Positions 45,051 to 54,630 of a stretch of DNA of 64,000 nt are shown piece by piece. The first letter of the stretch is position 1. Each line of letters opens with the position of its first letter. Below the pieces are notes generated by a model. It was not told where the DNA came from, searched no databases, and saw only the letters and a list, made by a program, of their open reading frames with translations. Position numbers and translations under genes: made by a program. Origin of the DNA: Stenotrophomonas maltophilia (GTDB lineage Bacteria; Pseudomonadota; Gammaproteobacteria; Xanthomonadales; Xanthomonadaceae); the NCBI RefSeq assembly GCF_002205165.1, contig NZ_NIVS01000020.1, positions 485,382 through 549,381 on the forward strand. Reading direction: 5' to 3'.

Positions 45051-45098
45051 ACACCGTTCAGTTTACTTTTCGAAAAAGGCAAGTAAACTCCCCGGTGT
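45051..45098. promoter_or_regulatory. 48-bp nested operator between TetR and MBL-fold genes
   Basis: Inner arms AGTTTACTT (45060-45068) and AAGTAAACT (45081-45089) are a perfect 9-bp repeat, 12 nt apart. Outer arms ACACCG (45051-45056) and CGGTGT (45093-45098) are also perfect and share the same centre, with 3 nt between inner and outer arms on each side. It occupies most of the gap between the two divergent start codons. Confidence 0.75.
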
Positions 45099-45119
45099 AC
45101 TTTCCAGGGCAAGCCCCAC

Positions 45120-46217
45120 ATGAAACGTCGCCTGCCTCGTGTCCTCCTCCTTCTGACGGTGTTGATCGCCATGTCCATTGGCCTGTTGACCTGCGGTGCC
45201 CGCCCGGCGGCCGCCTACGACCAGTCGCCCCAGTTCGGCGACGGTCGCTTCCACAACCCCACCGGCAAGACCGACCTCGGCTTCTTCCGCACGGTCGGGG
45301 TGATGTGGCGCTTCCTGTTCAACAAGCCGGCCGATGCCAGCCCGCTGGCGCCGATCCCGGTGCAGGCGCTGACCCGCCAGGCCCTGCTCGACGCGCCGGA
45401 CGACAGCCTGTGGCGGTTGGGGCATTCGACGATGCTGATGAAGCTGGACGGCCACTTCTGGCTGACCGACCCGGTATTTTCCGAGCGTGCCTCGCCGATG
45501 TCGTTCATGGGCCCCAAGCGCTTCCATGCGCCGCCGCTCACCATCGACGAACTGCCGCCGATCACCGGCGTGATCATCTCGCATGACCACTACGATCACC
45601 TCGATCACGACGCGATCCGGGCGCTGGCCCCCAAGGTGCAGCACTTCGTCACCGCGCTGGGCGTGGGCGATCGCCTGATCGCCTGGGGCGTACCGGCCGC
45701 GAAGGTCGTGCAGCTGGACTGGTGGCAGGACACCCGCGTGGACGGCCTGAAGATCGTCGCGACGCCGGCCCAGCACTTCTCCGGCCGCACCCTGGCCGAT
45801 GGCAACCGCACGCTGTGGGCCTCGTGGGTGATCGATACCGGACGTACCCGGATCTTCTTCAGCGGTGACACCGGCTACTTCGATGGCTTCGCCCGCATCG
45901 GCGAACGCTACGGCCCGTTCGACCTGACCATGATTGAAACCGGCGCCTACGGCGAGGACTGGCCCGATGTGCACATGCAGCCCGAGCAGAGTCTGCAGGC
46001 GCATCTGGATGTACGTGGCAAGGTGCTGATGCCGATCCACAACGGCACCTTCGACCTGGCCCTGCACCCGTGGACCGAACCGTTCGAGCGCATCACCGCG
46101 CTGGCGCAGGAACAGGGCGTAGCGCTGACCGCACCGCACATGGGCGAACGCCTGGATATCCGCGCGCCGGCACCGTCCACCCACTGGTGGCGCGAAGGAC
46201 AGCCAAGCGCGGAGTGA
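45120..46217 (+). CDS. Exported metallo-beta-lactamase-fold hydrolase (NAPE-PLD/UlaG-like)
   Basis: The 365-residue protein has a signal peptide (LLTCG or AAA cleavage, so lipoprotein or soluble) and an MBL fold with SHDHYDHLDHD (metal motif HxHxDH), PAQHFSGR, FFSGDTGYFDG and IHNGTF. It resembles the N-acyl-phosphatidylethanolamine phospholipase D branch, which also includes outer-membrane-associated proteins called RomA. A phospholipid or related substrate is possible. It is divergent from a TetR gene and probably under its control. Confidence 0.85.
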   Translation: MKRRLPRVLLLLTVLIAMSIGLLTCGARPAAAYDQSPQFGDGRFHNPTGKTDLGFFRTVGVMWRFLFNKPADASPLAPIPVQALTRQALLDAPDDSLWRLGHSTMLMKLDGHFWLTDPVFSERASPMSFMGPKRFHAPPLTIDELPPITGVIISHDHYDHLDHDAIRALAPKVQHFVTALGVGDRLIAWGVPAAKVVQLDWWQDTRVDGLKIVATPAQHFSGRTLADGNRTLWASWVIDTGRTRIFFSGDTGYFDGFARIGERYGPFDLTMIETGAYGEDWPDVHMQPEQSLQAHLDVRGKVLMPIHNGTFDLALHPWTEPFERITALAQEQGVALTAPHMGERLDIRAPAPSTHWWREGQPSAE

Positions 46218-46311
46218 GGCGGGCCATCATCGCGGCAACACCGGCATGCGCGGCTTGGCGATAAAGTAGGCGCCGGCGCCGTGCGCGCCATCGTCCACTA
46301 CGGAGCACGCG

Positions 46312-47043
46312 ATGAAACGACTGATCCTGGTAGCGGCCTGCGCCTTCGCGCTGGCAGCCTGCAGCAACCCCGAAGCCGAACGCCAGGCGCAGCAGGCCGC
46401 CGCGGCCGCCGCGAAGGCGCAGCAGGAAGAAAAGGCCGAAGGCGTGGCCAAGCAGTACGACATGGCCGTCGCCGCGCAGGATTGGGAACGTGCCCGCATC
46501 CATGGTGGCTCGCTGCTGGACCAGTACAAGGACACCGACGTCGCCGCCCGGATCGAGCCGGGCTACGCCGAGGTCAAGGCCAAGGCCGAGGCCGCGCGCG
46601 AAACGCGTCGTCTGCAGGCCCTGTGGCAGTACAACCAGATCCCGGTCGGCACCAAAGGCATCCAGTCCTCGGCGCAGATCTACAGCAAGGAACGCGTGGA
46701 CGTGGATGGCAGCGGCGCCAAGCCGGTGCAGCTGGTCTTCCGCGATCACCCCGAGTGGAAGCGGCACGCCTATCTGGTGCTGCAGGCCGGCGATTTCCGC
46801 TGCCCGAAGTGCCAGGTCAAGGTGACCGTCGACGATGGCAAGCCGGTCTCGATGGCGGCCTGGCGCCCGGACACCGATGAAGCGATCGCGATGTTCATCA
46901 CCGACCAGAAAGCGCTGTGGAACCTGGCGCGCAAGGCCAAGGTGATCAGCATCGAGTTCCCGGTCAAGGCCGGTGGCACGCGCACGGCCGTGTTCGAAAC
47001 CGGTGGCGTGGATGTGAGCCGGATGCCCGGGTGGTGGCAATGA
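46312..47043 (+). CDS. Envelope lipoprotein of unknown function
   Basis: The 243-residue lipoprotein (LAACSNPEAE) has an Ala/Gln/Glu-rich coiled-coil region (about 20-110) and a C-terminal beta domain with FRCPKCQVKVTVDDG and a MFITDQKALWNLARKAKVISIEFP stretch. The latter vaguely recalls domains of VasI/IalB-type periplasmic proteins, but I would not assign a family. It overlaps the next gene by 4 bp and begins a three-gene operon. Confidence 0.75.
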   Translation: MKRLILVAACAFALAACSNPEAERQAQQAAAAAAKAQQEEKAEGVAKQYDMAVAAQDWERARIHGGSLLDQYKDTDVAARIEPGYAEVKAKAEAARETRRLQALWQYNQIPVGTKGIQSSAQIYSKERVDVDGSGAKPVQLVFRDHPEWKRHAYLVLQAGDFRCPKCQVKVTVDDGKPVSMAAWRPDTDEAIAMFITDQKALWNLARKAKVISIEFPVKAGGTRTAVFETGGVDVSRMPGWWQ

Positions 47044-47735
47044 GCCGGCGCCCGCCGGTGCGCAGGCGCGTGCCGGGCGCGATCGCGGCACTGGCGGCCG
47101 TGGCGCTGTCGGCGTCGTCACCGGCCTTCGCCGACGCGGCCGCCGGCAGCGCGTTCGAGGTGCATGGCGAGCAGTTGCAGCACACCGTGCCAGCGGGGTG
47201 GACCCTGGCCTGGATGGAGGGTGATCGCGGCGGCAACGGTGAGGTGATGGCCGAGTATCTGCCTCCCGGTGAAGACATCCAGACCTGGCGTGGCGGCTAT
47301 CTGCTGATCCGCCGGTTGCCGATGCCTTCAGCCGAGGTGTTGCAGCAGGTCGCGGCCAGCGGTGCGACCCTGGCGCAGGTTGGTATCACCCAGCAGCAGG
47401 AAAAGGCGAAGACGTTCTGCGCGGGACGCTTCACCCCGACGAGTGCGCGCAGCAACCGCTTCAACGGTGTCGAGTTCGCCGTGGCCGGTGGCTTCTGCGA
47501 CAAGCTGGGTCCGGCGGCACCGTTCGGCGAAGGCGCGGTGGTGGCCTTCGTGCAGGGCAATGGGTTCATGCACCAGCTGCAGTACGGCTGGCGCCCGGCC
47601 GATGCGGCCGAGCTTCGGCGCAACAAGCCGTACCGGATCGAGCCGGCCCGGATCGCGGGGTACATGCAGGCCATCACCGCGACCACGCTGTGCGGCGGTG
47701 ACCAGCAGCCCACCTGTACGCAACCGACCCCATGA
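47040..47735 (+). CDS. Secreted protein of unknown function
   Basis: The 231-residue protein has an N-terminal signal peptide ending AFADAA. The mature part starts AAGSAFEVHGEQLQHTVPAGWTL and includes three cysteines (FCAGRF, GGFCDKLG, TLCGG). I recognise no family. ATGA overlaps join it to the lipoprotein gene before it and the HAD phosphatase after it. Confidence 0.72.
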   Translation: MSRRPPVRRRVPGAIAALAAVALSASSPAFADAAAGSAFEVHGEQLQHTVPAGWTLAWMEGDRGGNGEVMAEYLPPGEDIQTWRGGYLLIRRLPMPSAEVLQQVAASGATLAQVGITQQQEKAKTFCAGRFTPTSARSNRFNGVEFAVAGGFCDKLGPAAPFGEGAVVAFVQGNGFMHQLQYGWRPADAAELRRNKPYRIEPARIAGYMQAITATTLCGGDQQPTCTQPTP

Positions 47736-48343
47736 GCGGGCTTGCGACGATCCGTCACTGGGTGTTCGATATGGACGGCACGCTGACCGTCGCGGTGCAC
47801 GATTTCCAGCGGATCAAGCGTGAGCTCGCGATTCCCGCGGACGAGGACATCCTCACCCACCTCGCCGCGCTGCCGGCCGAGGAGGCCGCAGCCAAGCATG
47901 CGTGGTTGCTCGCACACGAACGCGCGCTGGCCGGGGAGGCGCAGGCCGCCCCCGGCGCCGTCCCCCTGATCCGCGCGCTGCACGCCGCGGGCTGCCGGCT
48001 GGGCATTCTGACCCGCAACGCGCGCGAACTTGCCCAGGTGACGCTGCAGGCGATCGGCATCGGGGACGTGTTCGCCCTCGACGACATCATCGGCCGCGAC
48101 GACGCCGAGCCCAAGCCGTCACCGGCGGGCCTGCGATATTTTGTGGAGCGTTGGCAGGTCGATCCCGCCCGGGTGGTGATGGTCGGCGACTACCGCTTCG
48201 ACCTGGAATGCGGCCGCGCCGCAGGCACCCGCACGATGCTGGTCAACACCCCGGACAACCCCTGGCCGGGCATGGCCTGCTGGCACCTGGCCGATTGCGG
48301 GCAGGTGCTGGCGACATGGGAAGCGGGCCGGGTTTCGGCCTGA
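47732..48343 (+). CDS. HAD-superfamily phosphatase (subfamily IA)
   Basis: The 203-residue enzyme has motif I FDMDGTLT (nucleophile Asp13, acid Asp15), motif II LTRNARE (Thr) and motif III-IV PKPSPAG...MVGDYRFD. It resembles phosphoglycolate phosphatase and related small-molecule phosphatases. The substrate is not assigned. It is the last gene in the operon with the lipoprotein and secreted protein. Confidence 0.87.
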   Translation: MSGLATIRHWVFDMDGTLTVAVHDFQRIKRELAIPADEDILTHLAALPAEEAAAKHAWLLAHERALAGEAQAAPGAVPLIRALHAAGCRLGILTRNARELAQVTLQAIGIGDVFALDDIIGRDDAEPKPSPAGLRYFVERWQVDPARVVMVGDYRFDLECGRAAGTRTMLVNTPDNPWPGMACWHLADCGQVLATWEAGRVSA

Positions 48344-48392
48344 CCGCAGCGGCAAGTGCCTGCCGCATGATCCGCAGGCGGTGGGGCCGAAA

Positions 48393-48418
48393 GCAGCCAG
48401 GCATGGCCTGGCTCCAAC
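48393..48418 (-). repeat. GTTG variant of the GTAG palindromic repeat
   Basis: On the minus strand the unit reads GTTG followed by a GAGCCAGGCCATGCCTGGCT hairpin (8-bp stem, CAT loop). It is related to the paired elements at 15850-15948 but has a T in place of A in the head. Confidence 0.6.
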
Positions 48419-48427
48419 CTCACCCCC

Positions 48428-48475
48428 GAGTCCCCGAGTCCCCTCTGGTGGAGAGTCCCCTTGTTGTTCAAGGGG
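48428..48475. repeat. GAGTCCCC repeats and adjacent hairpin
   Basis: The octamer GAGTCCCC occurs at 48428, 48436 and 48453. The last copy runs into a 7-bp stem (48457-48463 with 48469-48475, loop TTGTT). It lies between the HAD and PfkB genes, whose ends converge. Confidence 0.5.
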
Positions 48476-48520
48476 GCGCGCCAACGGCGCGGGGATGAGG
48501 TGGAATGCCATTGGGACCCG

Positions 48521-48540
48521 CGATTCGCCTCGGCGAATCG
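48521..48540. repeat. 9-bp inverted repeat
   Basis: CGATTCGCC (48521-48529) pairs perfectly with GGCGAATCG (48532-48540). It is the first of two tandem hairpins at the 3' end of the PfkB kinase gene. Confidence 0.5.
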
Positions 48541-48547
48541 TGGGCCG

Positions 48548-48572
48548 CGTTTGATCGCAATGCGATCAAACG
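48548..48572 (-). terminator. 12-bp palindrome overlapping the kinase stop codon
   Basis: CGTTTGATCGCA (48548-48559) and TGCGATCAAACG (48561-48572) are separated by one base. The stop codon of the kinase (48566-48568) lies within the right arm. With the hairpin at 48521 it may form the transcript's 3' end, but no T-run follows. Confidence 0.45.
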
Positions 48573-49504
48573 CTCAGCGCGTAACCAAACTGCTGCTTGA
48601 ACTGCTCATTGAACTCATCGAACGTGAAGCGCTGGTTCTGGGTGCCCGGGTGCTCGACCTTCAGCGCGCCCATCAGGTTGCCCATGCGGCCGATGGTCAG
48701 CCAGTCGTAGCCCTTCTCGATGCCGTAGATCAGGCCGGCGCGGAATGCATCGCCGCAGCCGGTCGGGTCCACCACGCGGCGCTCGTGCGCCGGCGGGATG
48801 TCATAGGTCTTTTCCGGGGTATGGATGACCGCGCCCTTCGGGCCGCGGGTGGTGATGTAGGCCTTGACCCGGCTCACGATCTCCTTTTCATCCCAGCCGG
48901 TGCGCTCCTGCAGCAGGTTGGACTCGTAGTCGTTCACGACGACGTAGTCGGCCTGCTCGATGAAGGTGCGCAGCTCCGGGCCGTTGAACAGCGGCATGGC
49001 CTGGCCCGGGTCGAAGATGAACGGTACGCCGGCCTCGAAGAACTCCTGCGAATTCTGGATCATGCCCTCGCGCCCGTCCGGGCCGACCAGGCCCAGGGTC
49101 ACGCCCGGCACGTCCTTCACGTGGTTCTCGTAGGACCGCATCATCGCGCCCGGGTGGAAGGCGGTGATCTGGTTGTTGTCGTGATCGGTCGTGATGAACG
49201 CCTGCGGGGTGAACAGCTCATCGATCACCTTGACCCGGCTCAGGTCGATGCCCAGGCCCTGGAAGTACTCGCGGTACGGGCCGAAGTCCGAGCCCACGGT
49301 GCCCATCGGGATCGGCTCGCCACCCAGCAGGTACAGGTTGTAGGCGATGTTGCCGGCGCAACCGCCGAATTCACGACGCATGCGCGGCACCAGGAACGAC
49401 ACATTCAGGATGTGCACCTTGTCCGGCAGGATGTGATTCTTGAACTGGTCCGGGAACACCATGATGGTGTCGAAGGCAAGAGAACCACAGATCAAAGCGG
49501 ACAT
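48566..49504 (-). CDS. PfkB-family carbohydrate/adenosine kinase
   Basis: The 312-residue kinase begins MSALICGSLAFDTIMVF and ends with the PfkB signature 2 DPTGCGDAFRAG, which holds the catalytic Asp and anion hole. The GGCAGNIAYNL substrate loop fits the adenosine-kinase branch of the family; ribokinase or another sugar kinase cannot be excluded. The start at 49504 was chosen because the conserved fold begins there. It is divergent from mreB with a 275-bp gap. Confidence 0.86.
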   Translation of the reverse strand: MSALICGSLAFDTIMVFPDQFKNHILPDKVHILNVSFLVPRMRREFGGCAGNIAYNLYLLGGEPIPMGTVGSDFGPYREYFQGLGIDLSRVKVIDELFTPQAFITTDHDNNQITAFHPGAMMRSYENHVKDVPGVTLGLVGPDGREGMIQNSQEFFEAGVPFIFDPGQAMPLFNGPELRTFIEQADYVVVNDYESNLLQERTGWDEKEIVSRVKAYITTRGPKGAVIHTPEKTYDIPPAHERRVVDPTGCGDAFRAGLIYGIEKGYDWLTIGRMGNLMGALKVEHPGTQNQRFTFDEFNEQFKQQFGYALSV

Positions 49505-49557
49505 CGAGTAAGGCCTATGCGGAAGGGGGTTTGAGGCCCGTCGGGCGGGCAACGAAA

Positions 49558-49583
49558 CGGCGCCCTGCGGCGCCCTGCGGCGC
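49558..49583. repeat. 10-bp direct repeats upstream of mreB
   Basis: CGGCGCCCTG occurs twice in tandem (49558-49567 and 49568-49577), followed by a partial third copy (CGGCGC). The 275-bp divergent region between the kinase and mreB otherwise shows no clear promoter or terminator. Confidence 0.6.
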
Positions 49584-49641
49584 AAAGGTTAACGGGTAGG
49601 GCGGCTTTGGGCCAGAACCCGGGCTGTCCGGATTGGCCTGA

Positions 49642-50826
<1,185 letters not shown>

Positions 50827-50979
50827 GCCGTACCGGCCGTGTATCGTGGACGCGCCTCTGCGGCGTGATGCCGGTGAGCCCCGCTCACCGGGCATCGCCT
50901 CGCCGGGGCGTTGTCGCATGCTGTTCCCGCTGCGCTGTGCTGCAACGCGCTTCACTCCCACTTTTCCCAGTCGACGCCT

Positions 50980-52086
50980 GTGCCGCCTTACGCCGGTCCT
51001 CCCGTAGCCTCCCGCCAGGGCGATGCCGCCAGTCCGCTGCGCCTGCTCGCTTATCTGGCCCTGGCCATCACCCTGATCGTGCTCGATGACCAGGCCGGCT
51101 GGCTGTCACGCCTGCGCGCGCAGGCCAACGTGCTGGTGCAGCCGGTGTGGGCACTGGCCGGCCTGCCGGGCCGGCTCGGGACGCAGGTCAAGGACAACGC
51201 GGCCAGCCACGGCCAGCTCGTCACCGAGAACCGCGAGCTGCGCAACCAGCTGTTGATCGCCAATGCGCGCCTGACCCGCCTGCAGACCGCGGCGCTGGAC
51301 AACGCCCAGCTGCGCGAACTGCTCAACGTGGCCGAGCGCAGCGGGCTGGACGTACAGCTTGCCCCGATCCTGGATATCGACCTGGACCCGGTGCGCCAGC
51401 GCCTGGTGCTGGCCGCCGGTACCCGTGACGGCGTGCACGTCGGCCAGGCGGTGATCGACGCCGGTGGCCTGATGGGCCAGGTGATCGCCACCACCGGCAA
51501 CAGCGCGACGGTGCTGCTGCTCACCGACCCCGATCATGCCGTGCCGGTCACCGTGGCCCGCAACGGCGTGCGGCTGATCGTCTATGGCCGCGGCGACAAG
51601 TTGGAACTGCGCGATATCCCGCTCAGTGCCGGGGTGGAAGTCGGCGATGAGATCGTCACCTCCGGATTGGGCGGCCGCTTCCCGGCCGGCTTCCCGGTCG
51701 GCAGCATCACCGCGCTGCGTCCGGATGACACCCATGCCTTCCTGGTCGGCGAACTGAAGCCGGCCGCCCAGCTCGACCGTGGCCGCGACGTCCTGCTGCT
51801 GCGTCCGGGCGAAGCGATCCATCTTCCGCCGAACCTGCGCCGCGACGCCGCTGAAGCGGGTGGCCCGGCGGAATCGCCGCTGCAGGACGGTCGTCCGGCG
51901 GGCAGCGCGGCACCGGCTGGCGCTCCCCCCGCAGGCACCGCACCGACGAGCGTGCCGGCCAACGTGCCGCAGGCCAACCGGCCCGGCCCGGCCGCGCCGG
52001 TACCGGTGGCGGTCCCGCGTCGGGCCACGGCATCGCCCGCGCCCGCGCCTGAAACCGGCGCCACGCCGCCGGAGGAACAACGATGA
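50980..52086 (+). CDS. mreC: Rod-shape-determining protein MreC
   Basis: The ~368-residue bitopic membrane protein links MreB to periplasmic synthases. It has an N-terminal transmembrane helix (LLAYLALAITLIVLDD), a coiled coil (LVTENRELRNQLLIANARL) and the beta domain of MreC. An unusually long Ala/Pro-rich C-terminal tail (about 75 residues) follows. The start is GTG at 50980; the ATG at 50911 gives a poor leader. It overlaps mreD by 4 bp. Confidence 0.92.
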   Translation: MPPYAGPPVASRQGDAASPLRLLAYLALAITLIVLDDQAGWLSRLRAQANVLVQPVWALAGLPGRLGTQVKDNAASHGQLVTENRELRNQLLIANARLTRLQTAALDNAQLRELLNVAERSGLDVQLAPILDIDLDPVRQRLVLAAGTRDGVHVGQAVIDAGGLMGQVIATTGNSATVLLLTDPDHAVPVTVARNGVRLIVYGRGDKLELRDIPLSAGVEVGDEIVTSGLGGRFPAGFPVGSITALRPDDTHAFLVGELKPAAQLDRGRDVLLLRPGEAIHLPPNLRRDAAEAGGPAESPLQDGRPAGSAAPAGAPPAGTAPTSVPANVPQANRPGPAAPVPVAVPRRATASPAPAPETGATPPEEQR

Positions 52087-52568
52087 GCCGCCTGCGCGAT
52101 AAACCCTGGGTGCTGCCGGTCAGTCTGGTGGTGGCGCTGCTGCTTGGCCTGCTGCCGTTGCCGGCGCTGCTGCAGCCGCTGCGGCCGTACTGGCTGGCGC
52201 TGGTGCTGGCCTACTGGGTGATCGAAACGCCGGACCGGGTCGGGCTGGGCATCGCCTTCGCCAGCGGCGTGATCGCCGATCTGCTCTACGGCGGCGTGCT
52301 CGGCGAGCAGGCGCTGCGGCTGGTGATCCTGACCTTCATCCTGCAGCGCTTCCGCGCGCGGATCCGCTTCTTCCCGATGTCCCAGCAGATCCTGGCGATC
52401 GGCGGGCTGCTGTTCAACGACCGCATCGTCAGTGCGGTGGTGCACATCGTGGTTGGCGAGCCGACCCTGCCGTGGTCGTACTGGTGGGCGCCGCTGCTGG
52501 GCATGGCGCTGTGGCCGCTGGTGTTCGTGCTGCTGGACGCGCTGCGCTTCGGGCGACGCGGGCGCTGA
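52083..52568 (+). CDS. mreD: Rod-shape-determining protein MreD
   Basis: The 161-residue membrane protein has five hydrophobic helices (for example VLPVSLVVALLLGLLPLPAL and LVLAYWVIETPDRVGLGIAF). It belongs to the MreD family, the membrane partner of MreC in the elongasome. ATGA overlap with mreC and 1 bp spacing to mrdA place it in one operon. Confidence 0.93.
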   Translation: MSRLRDKPWVLPVSLVVALLLGLLPLPALLQPLRPYWLALVLAYWVIETPDRVGLGIAFASGVIADLLYGGVLGEQALRLVILTFILQRFRARIRFFPMSQQILAIGGLLFNDRIVSAVVHIVVGEPTLPWSYWWAPLLGMALWPLVFVLLDALRFGRRGR

Positions 52569-52569
52569 C

Positions 52570-54630
52570 ATGTACATGCGCCGCCAGGCCAAGAATCCGC
52601 ATGCCGAGGCAGAACAGTTCCGGCGCCGCGCCGCGCTGGGCTTCCTCGGCGTCCTGGTGTGCCTGGTCGGGCTGGGCGGCTGGTACTTCAAGCTGCAGGT
52701 GATGGACCACGACATCTACGCCACGCGCTCGGAAGCCAACCGGATCAAGCCGCGGCCGGTGGTGCCGGGGCGCGGGATGATCTACGACCGCAACGGCCGG
52801 CTGCTGGCCGAGAACGTGCCCGCGTTCCGCCTGGACATCACCCCGGACAAGGTCAAGGACATGGACGCCACCCTGGCCGGCCTGTCCAACATCCTCGCGC
52901 TCAGCCCGGAAGACATCGAGACGTTCAACAAGTCGCGCAAGGCCCGCCGCAGCTTCCTGCCGGTCACACTCAAGCTGCGCGTCACCGATGAGGAGATGGC
53001 GCGCTTCGCGGTGGATCGCTGGCGCTTCCCCGGCGTGGAGCTGGAGCCCTACCTGACCCGTCGCTATCCCTATGGCGATCTGTTCGCGCACATCATCGGC
53101 TACGTCGGCCGGGTGGATGACAAGGACCTGGAGATGCTGGGCGAAGGCAATGCCGCGCTGACCCACATCGGCAAGTCCGGTCTGGAGCGCTATTACGAGC
53201 AGCAGCTGCGCGGCAAGGTCGGTTACGAGCAGGTCGAGACCAACGTGCAGGGCCGCGCGATCCGCACCATCGGCCGGGTCGCGGCGCAGTCCGGCAGCGA
53301 TCTGCGGCTGTCCATCGACGCCGATCTGCAGCGCGCGATGGTGGCCGCCTTCGGCGAGTTCGAGGGCGCGGCGGTGGCGATGGACCCGCGCACCGGCGAG
53401 GTGCTGGCGATGGTCAGCCTGCCCTCATACGACCCCAACCTGTTCGTCAACGGCATCTCGCACGCCGATTTCAAGGCGCTCAACGACAACCCGTCGCGGC
53501 CGCAGTTCAACCGCCTCGTGCTGGGCGGCGTCGCGCCGGGCTCCACGATCAAGCCGTTGATCGGCCTGGCCGGGCTGGACAGCGGCGTGCGCCGGCCGGA
53601 AGACAAGATCCTCTCCACCGGCATGTTCTATCTGCCGGGTACCTCGCGGGGCTGGGGCGATGCCAACCGTGGCGGCCATGGCTGGACCGATCTGCGCAAG
53701 TCGATCACCCAGTCCGTCAATACGTACTACTACAAGCTCGCGCTGGATCTGGGCATCGAACGCTTCGACCACTACATGGGCTATTACGGGTTCGGTGCGC
53801 CGACCGGCATCGACCTGACCGGTGAGATCGGCGGCATCCTGCCTTCGCCGGCGGCCAAGTACAAATCGCGCAAGGAACGCTGGTATCCCGGCGACACGGT
53901 CAACGTCAGCATCGGCCAGGGCGACTGGAAGGTCACCCCGCTGCAGCTGGTGCATGGCGTGGCCGGGATCGCCGATGGCCAGCTGCGCCAGCCGCACCTG
54001 GTGATGCAGCAGCGCGCCGGGTTCGACGCGGACTGGACGGCCACGCCGCCGGGCGAGAGCAAGCCGATCAGCCCCACGCCGAGCAATCTGCAGGCCGTGC
54101 GCGAGGGCATGATGGGCACCATGCAGCCGGGCGGCAGTGGCGCGCGTGCGGCCGCGGGCGCGCCGTACGTGATGGCCGGCAAGACCGGTACCGCGCAGGT
54201 GATCAGCCGCCGTGGCACGGCCGCGGTCAATCCGCGCAGCCTGCCGCTGCACCTGCGCCACCGCGCGCTGTTCGTGGGCTTCGCGCCGGCCGACAACCCG
54301 GTCATCGCCGTGGCGATCGCGGTCGAGGGCGGTGGTTACGGCGGCTCGGCGGCGGCACCGATCGCACGCAAGATCTTCGATGCCTGGCTGCTCGGCAAGA
54401 TGCCCGACGGTCTGGAACCGCTGGACAGCGAGCGCGGCACCACCGCGATCGGCATCACCGCCTTCGATGGTGGCGACGGCGCGGCGCGCGAAGCCGGCGA
54501 TGCGGCGGTGGCTGCGCTGGAGCTGATGCCGGTCGTGGTGGGTGTGCCCGCCCCAGCGCCCGCGCCGGACCCGGGCGCCCCCGTGCCCACTGCCACCGCG
54601 CCCCCGACCGCACCGGAGCGGCCACGATGA
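52570..54630 (+). CDS. mrdA: Penicillin-binding protein 2 (elongasome transpeptidase)
   Basis: The ~686-residue class B PBP has an N-terminal membrane anchor (LGFLGVLVCLVGLGGWYF) and the three catalytic motifs: S325-T-I-K328, S382-V-N384 and K538-T-G. GRGMIYDRNGRLLAENVP marks the pedestal domain. It crosslinks new glycan during elongation together with RodA. A Pro/Ala-rich tail ends the protein. The start may be 52570 or the ATG at 52576. It overlaps rodA by 4 bp. Confidence 0.95.
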   Translation: MYMRRQAKNPHAEAEQFRRRAALGFLGVLVCLVGLGGWYFKLQVMDHDIYATRSEANRIKPRPVVPGRGMIYDRNGRLLAENVPAFRLDITPDKVKDMDATLAGLSNILALSPEDIETFNKSRKARRSFLPVTLKLRVTDEEMARFAVDRWRFPGVELEPYLTRRYPYGDLFAHIIGYVGRVDDKDLEMLGEGNAALTHIGKSGLERYYEQQLRGKVGYEQVETNVQGRAIRTIGRVAAQSGSDLRLSIDADLQRAMVAAFGEFEGAAVAMDPRTGEVLAMVSLPSYDPNLFVNGISHADFKALNDNPSRPQFNRLVLGGVAPGSTIKPLIGLAGLDSGVRRPEDKILSTGMFYLPGTSRGWGDANRGGHGWTDLRKSITQSVNTYYYKLALDLGIERFDHYMGYYGFGAPTGIDLTGEIGGILPSPAAKYKSRKERWYPGDTVNVSIGQGDWKVTPLQLVHGVAGIADGQLRQPHLVMQQRAGFDADWTATPPGESKPISPTPSNLQAVREGMMGTMQPGGSGARAAAGAPYVMAGKTGTAQVISRRGTAAVNPRSLPLHLRHRALFVGFAPADNPVIAVAIAVEGGGYGGSAAAPIARKIFDAWLLGKMPDGLEPLDSERGTTAIGITAFDGGDGAAREAGDAAVAALELMPVVVGVPAPAPAPDPGAPVPTATAPPTAPERPR

